A model generated the notes under the pieces. That model worked only from the letters and a program-made list of their open reading frames with translations, was not told the DNA's origin and ran no database searches. This document shows positions 13,901 to 28,900 of a DNA stretch of 64,000 nucleotides, in pieces. The stretch is from Lineus longissimus (taxonomy: Eukaryota; Nemertea; Pilidiophora; Heteronemertea; Lineidae): the NCBI RefSeq assembly GCF_910592395.1, contig NC_088308.1:10247001-10311000 (forward strand), in the 5' to 3' direction. The number at the start of each line of letters is the position of its first letter. Position 1 is the stretch's first letter. The translations under genes were made by a program, and so were the position numbers.

Positions 13901-16900
13901 TCTCCTGCATGGTGTCATTTTAAAATTAGGCTCATCTTCTGATCGACATGAGCCTGGTTTTGCTGTGACTGGTCACATGAGTGTTATACATATATTGTAT
14001 TGTACTCAGTATGTAATATTATCACATGGATGTGTTGATCTTAATTTTTTCCTGTCTTGATATAAACTTCTTTCATCAACTGATTAACCTTTATAAACAA
14101 GCTAAATGGTAAAACACATCGTACTTGTATTGTCTTGAGGATGTTCTTTGACGACATTTGATTTCTGTTTCTCATCAGATGCCATTCAAGAAGCTGAGGT
14201 GGCCAAGAGAAGGCGAGACTGGGCCTTCAGCGAGAGAGACAAAATCGTTCTCGAGCGCGAAAGCATTCGAACACTATGTGATAAGCTGCGACGTGAACGC
14301 GACCGTGCGGTGACAGACTTGGCCGAGGCACTGCGGGATTCTGATGAACTGAAGAAGTCGAAGAATGATGCAGTGAAAGAGTTGAAGGAAATGAAGTAAG
14401 TTGGGTCCCGTACTCTGATCCTTCTGGTGGTTATCGATAAAGACTTTGAATGCTTTTACTGAAAACGTATTGTGCATTCACGCAAATTTTGATGCAAAAC
14501 AGAAGTAAAACGCATTTTCAATATCACTAATTGGCATGCTCCTCGCCTTGCACAAAGGATGGAATATGGAGTTATGACATGGGCCCGGTTGTTCCAAACA
14601 GTTCTGTCAATAATGCTTTGGTCAACTTGATGTGGCGATGTTGACTGACCTGAAAGAGTGAACACCAAGTAAAAAGGTAATGCTAACTTAGTGAAAATAA
14701 CTTGTTCTGAGTAACCAGGCCTTGAAGATGATGTATACAACATCTGCAAACTTAAATATTTGGTACATCTTCATCAACAAACTCTACATGTTTGGTTACC
14801 AGTTGGTGTCTGCGTGTGTGTGGTACACCTTTAGAAATTGGTGTTACTTGAACATGTGAAAGTGCTTGTCTTCCCGATAATAGAAAACCTGATGTTGGCT
14901 TCTTTTATTGATCATAGTGCTCCAACTCCATCTGACCTTGTCACCAGATCAATAATCTTGTCACAATAGTTTTCGTTTTTCGCTTTGAGTATTATTACGT
15001 GACCGTAATGAGATTCTTGGAGGCAGAATTTTGTGACATGTGCAACGTGGAAATTTCTAAGTGCATTTTGCTTACTGTGTCCACCAGTTCAATAACAACA
15101 GATCCATTTTACATGTAGTTCGCTTTGTACATGTTGTATACAAAATGCAGGTGGTCAACTAATTGCTTGGATAATCCAAATAAATTAAATTTTCCAACTG
15201 TGTCTATCATTTCAATATTACTGTTAATAACAAATGATTATTTGATTTTGAAATAAACTATAAAAGTACGGGAGTCTATACAATACCACAGTGTCCGGCA
15301 TTTCGCGGCGGTGGCGTCATCCGGCATCTTTATCCTGTTTCAAAAACAGTGGCACGTTTCTTAACCTCTGAAGCTATATGTTTGAACTTGAAACTTTCAA
15401 CACAGGAGCCTCAGGTCCAGTGACCTTTGACACTGAATTTCTAAAAAAATCTGATTCTCAACTAGGCCACCATGGGGCCAAAAGTGAAAACCTCAAAAAT
15501 GTGATATCTCACATTTGAGTGTAAATATGGCACGTTTCTGTAAAGGCTTATTGGGAGTAACAAGAAAAAGATTCCTTTCTAAAATCTTGATATTCTTGTG
15601 GTATAGCATAGCACCATCATGCAGTGTTCATTGAGAGCTTTTGAAAGACAGGTCACGTCAATATAGGTTTGACATTCTTAACATTTTGTGACAACCAATG
15701 GGCAAATTGTCGTGGCGATGGCAATTCATGTTGACATCAGTGCTAGATAAAATATAAAGCTTCACCAGGGAGAATGACTGATGAGTTCATGCTGGGCTTG
15801 GTTACAGGGTTAATTGCCTCGGCCTGATGATCAGGGTATAAAGGTCTTTGGCAAATCTCATTCCCCTTGGCTAAGTCGATTACAGATATTGTGCATGATG
15901 AGAATATCACCACCAGGTTTTCCACATCAGGCAGATTTCTCTTCGCACTTAGGGATTTTCGCAGAGGGAGGAATTACTCTGGGCAATATTTGATATTGGT
16001 TGTTATGGGATTCCTCTTGACAGAATTCTCACTCAACCCTGGGGCTTGGATTTCTAATCAAATTTTTGCTCGTTGGAATGCTTGAAATCATTTTGTGGAG
16101 TCAATTTAAAGTTGTTACAAAAAAATGGAGCTGTTTCTATTGCGCTGTTGAACAGCATTCGGTAATAAGGATGTCTCAAAGTCAAAATTGTCGATTGATT
16201 TCTAAATCATTCATTGTTGAAAATTGAAATTGATGGTCAATTTCCCCATGACTCATGTTGAAGATAAATGTTTAACCCCTCTGCCACCCCTATTCCAAAT
16301 TCCAAGGTTTAATACTTTAAAAAGTAGCATGCATTACTTTAGGTTTTCACTAAATGTGTTCCTCATGATGTATTTTAAAATGAAATTCAACTTTCCATTA
16401 CTGTTGTACATTCCTGTTTTTCGCAAGCCTATTATTTTTGCATATTAGCAAAGACAGAAAGGTTCCGATCTCATACCATAGTTCTCATGTTTATAGATGT
16501 CCATGTATTCATTGAAACGAATTCTGAAAAGTACATTTTCGTTTTAATCCATGGGCATGAAAATAAAGGGATTTACAGTACCAAATTGTTCAATGCAAAG
16601 TGTTTTTTAGCGCAATTTCTTATTCTTAATAATTTTCTTAATTTCCCAGGGAGAGATATGAAGTTTTGATTGAGACACAGAACAGGAAACCGACACATTT
16701 CAACACCGTCAGCCATAATCATAGTCGCGACTCTGCAATCGACACAGACCTACAAGAATGGGAAACTGAAACGTTAGAATTCGATATCGTAAGTATCCCT
16801 CGGCGATTATTCCATTTCCATGGCGATCAAGTGGAGATGAATTCTTCATGTGTTATTGAATAATTCAGATGCGGCAGTTTCACATCGAGAGCATGGCGGT

Positions 16901-19900
16901 TCAGATTCATTTCTCATTGATCTCATATTTTCGTTAAAAGCTCTTTTGAATTCCTTTGTGACTGTTTTACAAAATTAATCAGATTTGACAAAATGATGCA
17001 CTAGAAAGCCTTGTTGTCTTTTTGTGAATACTTTAACATGGAAATATGTTTGTAGGCCTTTTATCTTTCTTTTTTTTTCTGCGTTTACAGGCATTTGAAA
17101 AAATTTCAATGGAAAATCTAATTGAGGTTTAATACTGTTGCAGGATTGTTGAAATGCTAATTTAAAGGTTCACCAAAGTTGCAATTCCACGAAAGTGCAA
17201 AATATAAAATAGCTGTGAATATTTATGGGTTCACAGTATATAGTAAGTCTCATCTGTTTCCTGTTAAGTCATGTTGGTTCCATTACAATGCTGGGGAGGA
17301 TGATCATAATAGGCCTACTCCATGAGTCCACATTATGGCACATCACTGAAGCACATGGAAAATGCTCATGGGAGCAACCTCATGGAGCAGAGAAAATCAC
17401 TGCTCTTCTGGCTGTTTCAATAGTCCCTGATTAGATTTTTATGTAAAGACATCTATTAATTTGATCAATTACTCAGGTTGAATGCCAAAGAAGAAGAAGA
17501 ATCAATAATCTGCCTTGGCCATCCGGAGCAATCAATTTGTCTTCTTTCTTAACGAATATAAAGCTATACATACATGTTAATTCATTACTTTTGGCGGTAT
17601 TTTCTCTCTGATTTATTTCCTATTGTCAATTAACTAAGTAATTTAAACAATAAAGAACACTTTGTAATGATTTTCGATGTTTTCCTATTAGCAAAATTGC
17701 AGTTCATGGGAAAATTGATCTATGCTATTACCAAGAATAAATTTATAAATTCTTGCTATTGCATGTATATTGTGGGCTGAATAGTTTTGAAATTAACTCT
17801 CAAAGCAAAAGATATACTTTGTACATACATGAAAGCGACAAAGATAACATTTGTAAAACACACTCGCTGCGCATCATTTCGCAATGAAATCGTCTTACAG
17901 CAGAAAATGGCAAAAAACCTTGATATATGACCTTTAATGACAATGTCATGAGAATGGTACGGTACAATAAAAAATCAACTACAACTTCTGTTTGTAAAAA
18001 TATGGTGGTATGGGCAAATAATGATGGATATCATTGGTAAAAAATGCATTTTCTTTAGTACAGAATTATTATTCAAAGATGTTAATTTGGACTATATTTT
18101 TGGCTGGCAAAGTTGGGAAGGCAATTAAACAGCTCTTAGTATGGAGATAGATTTGTTAGTTTATCATGAAGGTTTAATAAGTCGTGCATAAATACTGTCT
18201 ACAGAAGTCTTTCATTTTGAATTCCTCTTCGTAAGATTTTCATTTTCATTTCTAGTTCATTTCTATTTAAAGTAATCATGGATGTCAATAGCTGCTTTCA
18301 TGTGCTCAGATTTCCCACACAATCGTTAATTATTTTGAGTGCTCTAGACAGGGATATCTTGAGCTTGATTGCGGCATGTCGAGATCTCCCTTCAAAGCCA
18401 AACAGAAATATTCACTGCACAAACTAGGGAAGGATTCACTGATCGTGCTCCATCTCATTCCAGCAGTATTGGTTTTCCGTGCCGTGAATTTTCAAATGTG
18501 TCGGATTCAGTTCAAATTGTTTTATATTTAGTATGATTGAGAGTCACTAGTACATGTATATAGACTAATAAAATGATTAATGGTAATATGAAAGTGATCG
18601 AATTCCAACTACAGAGACCCACAGATTATATGATAGATAAACCGGTATGGCTTTGAAGGAACTAAAAATCCTGCCTCTTAATACAACACAACATATGAAC
18701 ATTCGAGGGTTGGTTGGATTCGACTAAAAGCTGTGGTCTGTTACACCTGGGAGGCGATGCCAGGACAAGTAAAAGATCCCACATAGATGGACAGTTGTAG
18801 CCTACAGTGGCCTCCATATCTCTTACAAAAATCCAATAGGGCCATGACACCGGTAATGCGCATGATGAATGATGAGCTTATTGAAATGTGTATGAAGTTT
18901 CTGCTGAATTTGTACAAAAGTTCAGTTTAAACACCAAAGATTCGCACTTGCATGCAATTTGTGCTGGTTTATTGTGTGATTTCCATTAAGGAATTTAATT
19001 AGTTCGCTTGATGTACTGGTGTTTTTGAAGCACTGGAAGAAAAATCGACCCTTTTACCGGCCACAAAACTGGATTTGAGGGAGATTTGATTACATGTCGT
19101 AGAGGATATTGCTTTAACCTTCAGTGTATCGAGTGGTGAGAAATTGGGGCGAACAACATTAATGAGCTTGCTGTTACCAGTTATTGTTTCTAATTGGCAG
19201 AGGGCTGGATGATAATTTGCCAGGTTATATCCTGATTATTCAATTTTTCAATTAGAAATAATGAATATCTTAACCCTTCCTGTTTACATGTGCTCATTGA
19301 AATGACTAGAAACAAAAACTTCAAAAGTGATGGGAACAAGCTGAATTTTCATCTAATTTTGAAACAGTCATTGGATCAGTGCGTACTGAAGTCATTTAGT
19401 TCTTAAGTTGTTCCCTTTGCAGTTTGGCATGAACTAGTTGTCTTAGTTCGTGTCCTGGCTGGTTACTTTTATTCGCAAGACATATCTATAAGTTAAATAT
19501 CTCTAAGCTTTAGTGGCTCAGTTCAGCTGCAGTTGAGGAGACGAATTATGTAACAGGAGTGGAATACCAGCATTTCATCCAGTTGAAGAGTTTGAGAAAA
19601 GACAGCGGTGAGAAATATCCAATCCATGATCCATGATCAACTTCTGATGTACATATTTACCTTTAAAGATGAGAGTTTTCACCCCTGTTTTGTACATTGA
19701 ATTGTGTCTTTTTCTGCATTGTCGATAATCTTAGATGGTCTGTACTAATTTGTCCTGGTCACTGTTAAGTTGGTCGTTGATGCAGGTCCGGGATGGTCTG
19801 AACTCCTCTGTCAGGGCTTCTGCCCTCACTATTGAGCAGGGGGGCTGCCAACACCCCTGCAACCCTGCAAACACCCCTTCCAACCAACTGGAAATACCCC

Positions 19901-22900
19901 TGCAATTTAATATACGCAATCCTCCCTGGAAAGTTCTGGACATGTTTTCAGGATGTAGTTGACACTTGAAATGTATTATGACACTGATGTTGCTTTCTCT
20001 TTCCAGGGCGGCAGTAGTGAGAGTGACCTTGGTTTCGACCTCTGCGGTGGGAAGGACGATCCTCAGTCACCAAATGACAACAGCATCTTTGTCTGTAGTG
20101 TAACGAAAGGCAGTCGGGCTGATGGAAAGCTCAAGTAAGTCAACCCACTGATGTGTTTAAAAAAGGTTATCATTGAAAGTCATTTTTAAGGGGCACTGTT
20201 AGCTGGCCTGATATAAGGCCAAGCAAACTGATCATTAAACACGTCACCAATGTGAAACTGCTGAAAAAAGGACCATCTTTTAGTGTGCAATTTCTTTTGT
20301 GGCTTAACTACACACGCTGCTCATAACTTATCAACAAAATTGAGTATCCATGCTGAATTGATATGGCATCTAATTAGTAGAACACCACTCTGATGTTTTG
20401 AGGAACTTTAACAACAACACTGCTTTAGGGTGTAGGAAATTGACAACTTGGCCAGATACTTTATTGTTACTCAAGTTGAAAGGGTGTTATTTTTCAAGAT
20501 CACTTCATGAATTCATTCTTAATTTGCAGGGTCCATGATCAACTCATCAAAGTTAACAACGTGGATGTTACAAATGTGGAAAAGAAGATAGCCATTCAAG
20601 CCGTGAAAACTGCTGGCGGAATTATCACAATGGTGAGTGCCATGCTTTTGTGTAGCCCTTCAAATTTGATACCTGGGTGTGTCTCTAAGCGCTTTGCAAA
20701 TATCACAAGAATTACAGCTGTTCAACACTAGGCACTTTGGAGTTTTTGCTCATACACTGCTACACTTTGAGCTCAATTTACTCTTTTCCTGAGAGTGATG
20801 TCCATAGCATGACATGTACATGTTCCATGACACTTTAACCAATGCACCAGGATGTTCCCTGGTCCACTGGTCGTTTAAAAGCTATCTACAGCTTTGGTGA
20901 AAGGTTCAACTCGAGACCAATGTGAGTCGAAATTCATGTGAGCTGTCCCCTACCATATCATCACCCCACATGATGGTGGATCTCTGTTAGAAGGAAATAA
21001 AATGGTAGCCTGCAATGACCAACAGGTTATTATGTCCATCTATTATAGGTCTCAGGTTCGAGTCCCAGGCCATTCGGGCTAAAAACCCAGGCTCTTTACT
21101 TCCTTTGCATGGGACAGTAAGCCATGGCGTGTTGTATCTTATTTCTATGCCATGACAACTAAAGACCCTGCATGGGTGGACAGTAGCCCGTAGTGGTTTC
21201 ACCCTTTATATGCTCAAGCCAACAGGCTAATGCCTTTCGTCCTTAAACGATAACCATAACCATGTTGTGCTGTTCCTAAAAGTGACATGTTTTCAAAATA
21301 AACCGAGACTGACCCAATTATTGAGCCACTTTATCCCCCATTAGAGAGCTTGACCTTGCAGGGCTAATCTGGAAAGAGATGTATGGTCTTACTTCTTACA
21401 TTACATAATCTGTAATAAGGTTTCTTACATTGCTGAAATGATAATAAGGTGGGTTCTATTTTAAGCTTGTTAATTAGTTTGTCCTGAAGGTAATTTGATT
21501 TTAGAATTGAATTTCCCTCCCATGCCAGTATTAGAATATCCTTAACTCTTTCAGCCCGTAACTCGTTTCGTGCGATTTGATCTGAAAACCGAGGCGAATT
21601 TCTGAAAATCAGACATTCAAAATCGACAGACGATAGCACAGATTGTAGCGCCATCTGATAACAACCAATCGAACTACAATCGATTGAATGGATCGTCAAT
21701 GCATTGTCATATGTTGCTTGAGTCACCCCCCCCCCCCCCCCCCACAAGTGTTTTAAGGGTGAAGGCATCATAAGTGACAGTGCGGGAAATTTGAATTTGA
21801 CCGTGAGTGTACGGTTTGCGGCTGTGAAATCAAACATGGCGGACCGTGTATATACAGCTTGCAGGCTGAAAGAGTTAAACTTTACTTAGTTTTTATCTCA
21901 TGATCGTTTTCTTTCTTTAGGTTGTGAGGAGGAGAAAGCTGAACACGATTAAGAGCATGCAGGCAGTGCATCTGATTCTGGGTGACGGCAGGGGTGTTGG
22001 GCTTCTCTTCGAACATGGCTTGTACGTCAGCCGCATCATCCCCGGCTCCGCTGCCGCCAAAGAGGGCTCTATTGCAGTCGGAGACAGGGTATTAAATGTA
22101 AGTGTAAGGGTGGAGTATTGAATCCAAAAAGAGAATTTATTTTAAAGTGCAGTAGAACCTCTCTATAAAGGACACCCTTGGGACTGACAAGTGCTGTCCT
22201 TAGTGGGGAGGTGTCCTGACTAGAGTGGTCAGATTGAATGGAAACTACCATTTTGGGACCAAAACTAGTGTCCAGAATAGAGAGGTTGTCCTTGCTAAGG
22301 GAGGTTCCACTGTACTGTTTAATACAGTGATCTCAAGATGCTTGATTAAAACCACGCCAAAGATGCAAATTCACAAAACTGCAGACAATTGTAGCAGCGA
22401 ATAGTTCTCGAACATTTAGATACCTTCATATGCCCCATATAAGACTCACCACCCATTCTTGTTTGACGGGTCACATATTCATAGATACAACAAAGTACTT
22501 GAACAATCATGAATGTATGGTATGCCATCTGAGGGCTGTTCTTGAAATTAAATGAAATGTACAAGGTCCACTCAGATATTAAGGCAGCACTCAGCAACAT
22601 TCTGGTTCCCTTGAAACTCTTACAGTGCAGTTAATCAATACATGTTGTAATAATTGATACCAACTACAGTGGAACCTCCCTTAGTGAACATCTATCTATT
22701 GAGGGCAACCTCTCTATCGAAGACACTAGTTTTGGTCCCAAATTGATTGTTTCCATTCAATTTTACCTCTCTAATCAGGACACCTCCCTATTAAGGACAG
22801 CTGTTGTCAGTCCCAAGGGTGTCCTTAATAGAGAGGTTCTACTGTGTACAATATTTACTCTAATCAGCTTCCTACTTATCATCTCCAGATAAATGGTCGG

Positions 22901-25900
22901 TCCACAGAGAAAAAGTCGCTAAAGGATATTTCGAAGATGATCGACGAAAGCGGGGAATCGTTAGTGCTTAATCTCCAGAAATTCATCCCCACACCTCAAT
23001 CAAGTGCTGCCTCTAGTAACCATAATTTAGTGGACAGTCCTTGTGTGAGTCCTAAGTCTCCATATTCTGGTGATAACTCCCCGATGAAGTCTGACTGCTG
23101 GCCAGTCGAGGAGTCCAATAATCTTAAAACGTTAAAGTCAAGTGGTTCGCAGACCGATAGTCTTGATAGTCCCAGGCCACGCAAGTCCAAGAGTCATGAC
23201 AAGCAAGACCGAATGATATCGCATCATGACAATCTGCTAGATCGTGCTTATGAGAAAATTTTCGGGAAACCGCGTCATAAACATGACAAGGACGAGAAAA
23301 CGAAAAGTCGCAACACAATGTCTAGCGTTGAAGAGGAGGAAGTGATCAATGAATTGGACTCCATTTTACAGGCGTACACTAGTAGTCCCAAGATATCGCC
23401 GAGCGATCGGAATGATCTTGATCGTAAGGATAGGGAGGACAGTGGCACGTGGCCCAAGTATCACGGAGGGAGTGTTGTGGAATATTCACAGCAAGGAACA
23501 GTTTCGATACCGAGTCCGTATAAACGAAAGGAGCGCCCGGGCATTCCTGACTCTATGGCAAAACAGATGAACATACCTCCCGAGTTGCCCAATAGGTACG
23601 AGCGGGTGCCACCTCTCCCACCAGAGAGAGGTGACTCGTCCTTCTCAGCTGCCATCCGCCATAGTCCACAGGGTTCTGATGCCAGTATCAAATACAACTC
23701 GTTCAAGAAGTCAAACCCCAGTAAATCCAGTCCATATTTATTATCTAGTCCTAACCAGTCACAACCAAATAAACAATTACCTGGGAAGAACTTCCCAGAC
23801 AGGAGCGCGTCAGAGTCAAACTTTCAAAACCATTCCCAGAATGCATCACACTTCCCTATGGTGTCGTCACCGGACACTAGTAGTGTAGAAAATTCATTAT
23901 CGAATTCACGGGACAGAGATCTTTTCGATCGTTACAATAGGAATAATAGAAAACGTCCAAAGTCGGCGCCGTCTAAGAGGCATGAACGGCGTCACCCTGG
24001 GACCCATTACCCCTCGGACATGCTTCCTCAGAAGCCGACCACATTGAATGTTTATCCTACGTATTCGCCTCGACCATTGCCACATTCCGGTAACCAAATG
24101 ATCTCTCCGTCTGACCCGAGCAGAAGTGCCATGTCGAATACTGTCCGGTCGCCGCCACCGGCGTATAGTTCAAGGTAAGTGATTCAAGCTTCATGTTTTT
24201 CTTTTCTCTTTCATGTTAATACTCGTCACACCAAAACCAGGCACTTATGGCTCCGATCGTGGCAGGTGCAGACAGACTGGTTGTTCATTTCACTGTTGTC
24301 TGCCTTTTGTGAAACCTCTGGTGTCAGTTGGGCTCATCCATTGGCGATGTGCACCTGGTTTTGCAGTGACGGGTCACATTTATGGAATGCATTGGCACCT
24401 TCCTTAGCGGACACCCTCTCCATTGAGGACACTGATTTAGGACACAGTGTTGGTTGTCTTCCATTAGGATATAGGAGGTGAAGCAGCTAGTCCAACCCAT
24501 TACCTCCCAATTATGACCCCGTTGCTATTTCCACAATCATAGCAATGCCACTCATCTCCCTCAACTTTAATAGTGATGGCTGGTGAAGTTTTAATGGCAG
24601 CAATTGATACTGAATTCGATCTGAAATCATTTCAATCTTGTCCTCCTTACAATTTTCAGTAATTCTGTTGACAACACAGTGACGATGCGTTCAAGAAACT
24701 CTATCCAGGTGTGCGTGGTGAATAGTCAGAGGGTGTCGCCCATCAACCTGCCGCCCGGCGCTCCACATCCAATCAATCACCGGTACAGCTCGCCACCTGG
24801 GTATAGCTCGCCGCCAGGCTACACCTCGCCACCTGCATACCTGAACAGCTCAATCCCCGAGATGGAGACGGATAGAACACCTTACCATCTACATAATGAT
24901 TCGAGGTATTCGAGCTCGGCGTCACCAGTGCCATCTCAATATGTAAGTTCTCTCACCGGAAACAACACTTTCAATCTTTCAACATGAATTTCTGTCAATG
25001 TCATGGGATAAAGTCATCATTTCACTTTGTAGAGTTGCTGTGTTATTGTTACATGATTGTGATGCAATTACCGTTGGCTATTGGTAGTATGTGTACATCA
25101 TGGAAATTTTGGAGTTGGCATTTGCCTCGCTGTGCTGTGAAACCGGTTCAATCAGAACAAACTACTTTTTTGGGGTCCTGACGACACACAAACCTGAGGC
25201 TGGGAGCACCATTGCTACATGTACACGTGGTGGTGGGGGGTGGGGGTGAACGTCAATAATGGTAGCCAGTTGTTTTCATCTAAATGAATCTTTACCACGT
25301 GGTATCGAACCTTGCTTTCCTTTCTGTTAATAGAGTAGCAGTAATGGAACAGATTGCAACACACCGACCCCTAGCGAGGAGTTCCCCTATGGTAAGGTAC
25401 AGCAGAGGAATGCCTATGGTCGTAATCACCCTCAGGATGTACAGAATGGCTGTTCCACATTCCCGAAGAGGGTCAACCGCGATAACGAGAGAATACATAT
25501 CCCCTCGAACCAAAGTGTTACCTCATCCGTTGGAAAGATTTCAACCAGTTCTATTGATGAAAGTAAGTGATTTTTGTATAATCATTGAAACAGTCCCTGT
25601 CACAACTGACATACCATCTGCTTCACGTAGGCAGCGCACAACCTATGCCCTGGTTGCATGCATATATGGCTGTAAAGGTTTTTTGTGTGTTACATGTAAC
25701 ATAGGTGAAACATACAATGATCCTCTTGTGTCGAAGGTGCGCTTAAGTTGTGTGCATCTCATGTGACGGTTCCATAGATTGTGGTTTGAGCATTCGTCCA
25801 ACCTGAATGTCTGTGTATAGGTTGCATGTACATTGTGCATAACTTTCACAAATTTAGTGATGTCTATCGTGATTTGGACGGTGTCTTAGCTGGCATCATG

Positions 25901-28900
25901 AATGGAACTGCCACTGAAAGCTTTATTTGGGAGGATTACACGCAAGCTTTCCTCCATGGAATGTTTGGCACATGGTGTATGCTTTCAACCACAAGGTTCA
26001 CTGGAAGATCATATTTCTCAGCGACCCTTAAAAATCTTCTTCTACATTTTTAGCGCCACCAAAGGTTGCTCAGTTGAGCATGATGGCCCCTGATTATTTC
26101 ATTGCCTACATGTATTTGCACTCAACAACTCTATGACAATTTGTCAGTTTAATGCATTTCTAAACTTTTTTCAGTGGGATCAGCTCGAAGTAGCCCCATG
26201 TCCCCATTCCTTCCTTCGTTTGAAGCTAATAATAACCCAAGCTCAATGGGATCATTGCCAAGAGTCGTGCATCCAAGAAAGTAAGTTGAGCAAAGTCTTA
26301 TCCGTGAGTGGATCTGTCCCCCTCCAAAGGTCATGATGGATATTCTCTTATTTGACAAGTAAATTTAATCACTGTTGTCCTGCTTGAATTCATTTTGGGA
26401 GGAAGCCCTGAAGAGAAAAACTTGCCCTTGGAAAGGGATAATTGATAAATATATGAAATCCATTTGTATTGTGGTACACTGTTTTTCTTGTAATTCGTTA
26501 GAGGTAGCCACTACGAATCTCACTGAAGTGGATATTGTGTGTCTTCATCAAAATACTAATCAATGCCTAACAATTTTTTTTTCCCTGATATTATTTGTGA
26601 ACTCAAACTCAATGTTTATTTGCAGACCAAACATCGGAGAAAGTAGAAGCATTTATGTGGAGAAAAGTTCTGAGCCGCTGGGTATACAGATTGAGAAGGG
26701 CGACAATGGTGGCATCTTCGTCTCGACAGTCAGTGATAATAGCCTGGCATCACAGGCAGGGCTTACTGTCGGACACCAACTACTTGAGGTGAGTGATGAA
26801 TACGGGTTGCTGATGCTGGCTCATGTAAAGAAAGAATGAAATTAGTACAGAAAGATAAAGTTGCCTTGACTGTGATTCGAACCACTGATGTTTGGATTGC
26901 CGGTCCACTGCTCTACCCATTGCGTCATCGACGTTCCCTGACATTCTGTACTGTGTGACACCAGTTTTAGATCTAATTTCATTCTTATTTAAGGTAAGGA
27001 CAGTCTTAGACTGTTTCTGTGCTTTCTACTTGGAGTAGCCCTCGGTGACACCCAGCAGCATGGTGGAGTTCTTTGCTTACATAATCATGTGATGGACTTC
27101 TTTCACAAGTAGCATGCCCGATTGCCAAGGATTGAAACAGGAACATTCCGCACTGTGGGTAGATGAGCCTGAGAGTTGTTCAGTCGTGAAAGAACCCAGT
27201 TGTAACATGCAGGAAGAGACCTGTGTCATAATGCAATCGGAAAATGTGTGAAATGAGAAGTTCTTCATTCAACTTATTTTAATCATAACACATTATTTAT
27301 TGTTTCTGTTGATATTTCCAGGTGTGTGGTCTGAATATGAGGAATGCCACATACAAACAAGCTGCCCATATCCTGCGCCAATGTGGCAATAGTATCACTA
27401 TGTTAGTCCAGTTCAACCCCAACAGTAAGTTTCCATCAAGCTCTCGGTGTAACTTGACGTTCAACCTTTCCTCCTTATTAGGAGGAATTACTGTCATTCC
27501 TTTGTTGATTTCAAATGGAATGTGGAACAATTCCACCTACCAATTGGGAAGTGCGAAACATCTCAACTTAAAGATCCTCCGAAAATGCAATCGTTTTTTG
27601 GGTGGTTACTCAAACTTTTGAGCTCAAACCTACTATAAAGTGCTCTTGAATTACAGCTGTCCATAGATTTGAACATGATATCAGCAGTCATGAGCAAACA
27701 CGAAGGGTCTTAAAGGATAAGGAGAACAATAAACATTGAATCTCTTATCATGGAATTTACAACTTTTCAGGTTATTTCCCCTCTGAATATGATGAGGACA
27801 AAGAAGATGGCCATGATGATGATGATGAGGATGATGACGATGCGTCGGACGCCCACACACTCCCAGCAGCATCGGTTGCTAATTCTCCACGTCTATCACG
27901 TCAAAATTCGCACAGGGTTAGCACGGAGACAATCACGTCATCGACACCTACTAATTCACCCAAGGCTGTTCTGAAGAAGATGTTAACGTGAGTGAAATTC
28001 GGATTTTAAAATATCTCTTTTGATCCGTTCTTCTGTCGGGAAATGACCAGAAAACACAAGTTTATCTTGAGTTTAATAGTAGATGTGCGGCACTATGGAT
28101 CATAACATTCTTGATGTTATACTGCTTCTAGGTTTGAGAATATTTGCCTGAAACTTTAAAAGATATAAGAAAGACTTTTGTTAAAACTGTCCTGGCTACA
28201 TGCTGTTCCCAGGTTGTCATAAAACTTCTTGAAGTGAGTCTTAAAACAAGACAGGTTGGTATTAACGACAGAAACAGTACAACAGTTGCACTCTGCAGAT
28301 TTAATGTCGGACCAATTTCGAGGGACAACATGTACATGTATGTGCTCCTTGCTGAATTCTATCACAGGCTTCCTCAAGTTAGGGGCCATCCATTAGTACA
28401 TTCACACACATGTACGGGGGGGGGGGGGATGTGGGTGTCACTGTACATTTGCCTGTACATTTTTACCACTTTAATGGGAGTCCTGAAAATCCTGACATTT
28501 CTGTGTAGGTATGAAGTGGATGGCCCCAAGGGACACATTGAAAACAGTACAGTGAGCTGAACTATTCTGATTCTTGTTTGATTCCAGGCCTCCTATGGAT
28601 AAGTACATGAGCTGCGAGCCACGTTTTGTGTTCCTGAAGAAATCGACCGATACTGCTAGTCTCGGGATAGGCCTGGTTGGGGGAAATGCGGTGGGAATCT
28701 TTGTGAATGATGTCAAGAAGGACAGCGTTGCTGGTGGACCAAATGGTCTCCGAGCTGGAGACAACATACTAGAAGTACGTTTTCAAGGATTTGTTTGATA
28801 CATTTATTTCCTGTTTTTATTCGCATACCAGTAGTGTCAGTTGATCTCACCAGTTATATCCAAAATGTATTTCGACCATTCTGTGCTTTCGACATACCAT

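Larger units (their letters stand above)
12242..14178 (+). other. DLG5 intron 2 (1.9 kb)
   Basis: Contains the truncated family C MITE (13038-13172) and family B MITE (13790-13976). Otherwise unremarkable. Confidence 0.75.
20633..21920 (+). other. DLG5 intron 6 (1.3 kb)
   Basis: Mostly repeats: the SINE at 20988-21245 and the TTAA-flanked MITE at 21546-21874. Intron 5 (20135-20529, 395 bp) before it holds nothing I recognise. Confidence 0.75.
24943..27770 (+). other. DLG5 introns 9-13 (345-612 bp each)
   Basis: Five short introns between exons 9 and 14. Only the tRNA-like SINE head in intron 12 stands out. The ORFs read through from exons are not coding beyond the donors. Confidence 0.75.

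Noticed and set aside
25284-25766. 160-codon ORF over DLG5 exon 10
   Set aside because: Wrong frame relative to exons 9 and 11; the correct frame between acceptor 25333 and donor 25563 is open and joins both sides.
26862-26942. Functional tRNA gene on the minus strand
   Set aside because: Box A and box B words are present, but the anticodon, T and acceptor stems do not pair; better explained as a SINE head.
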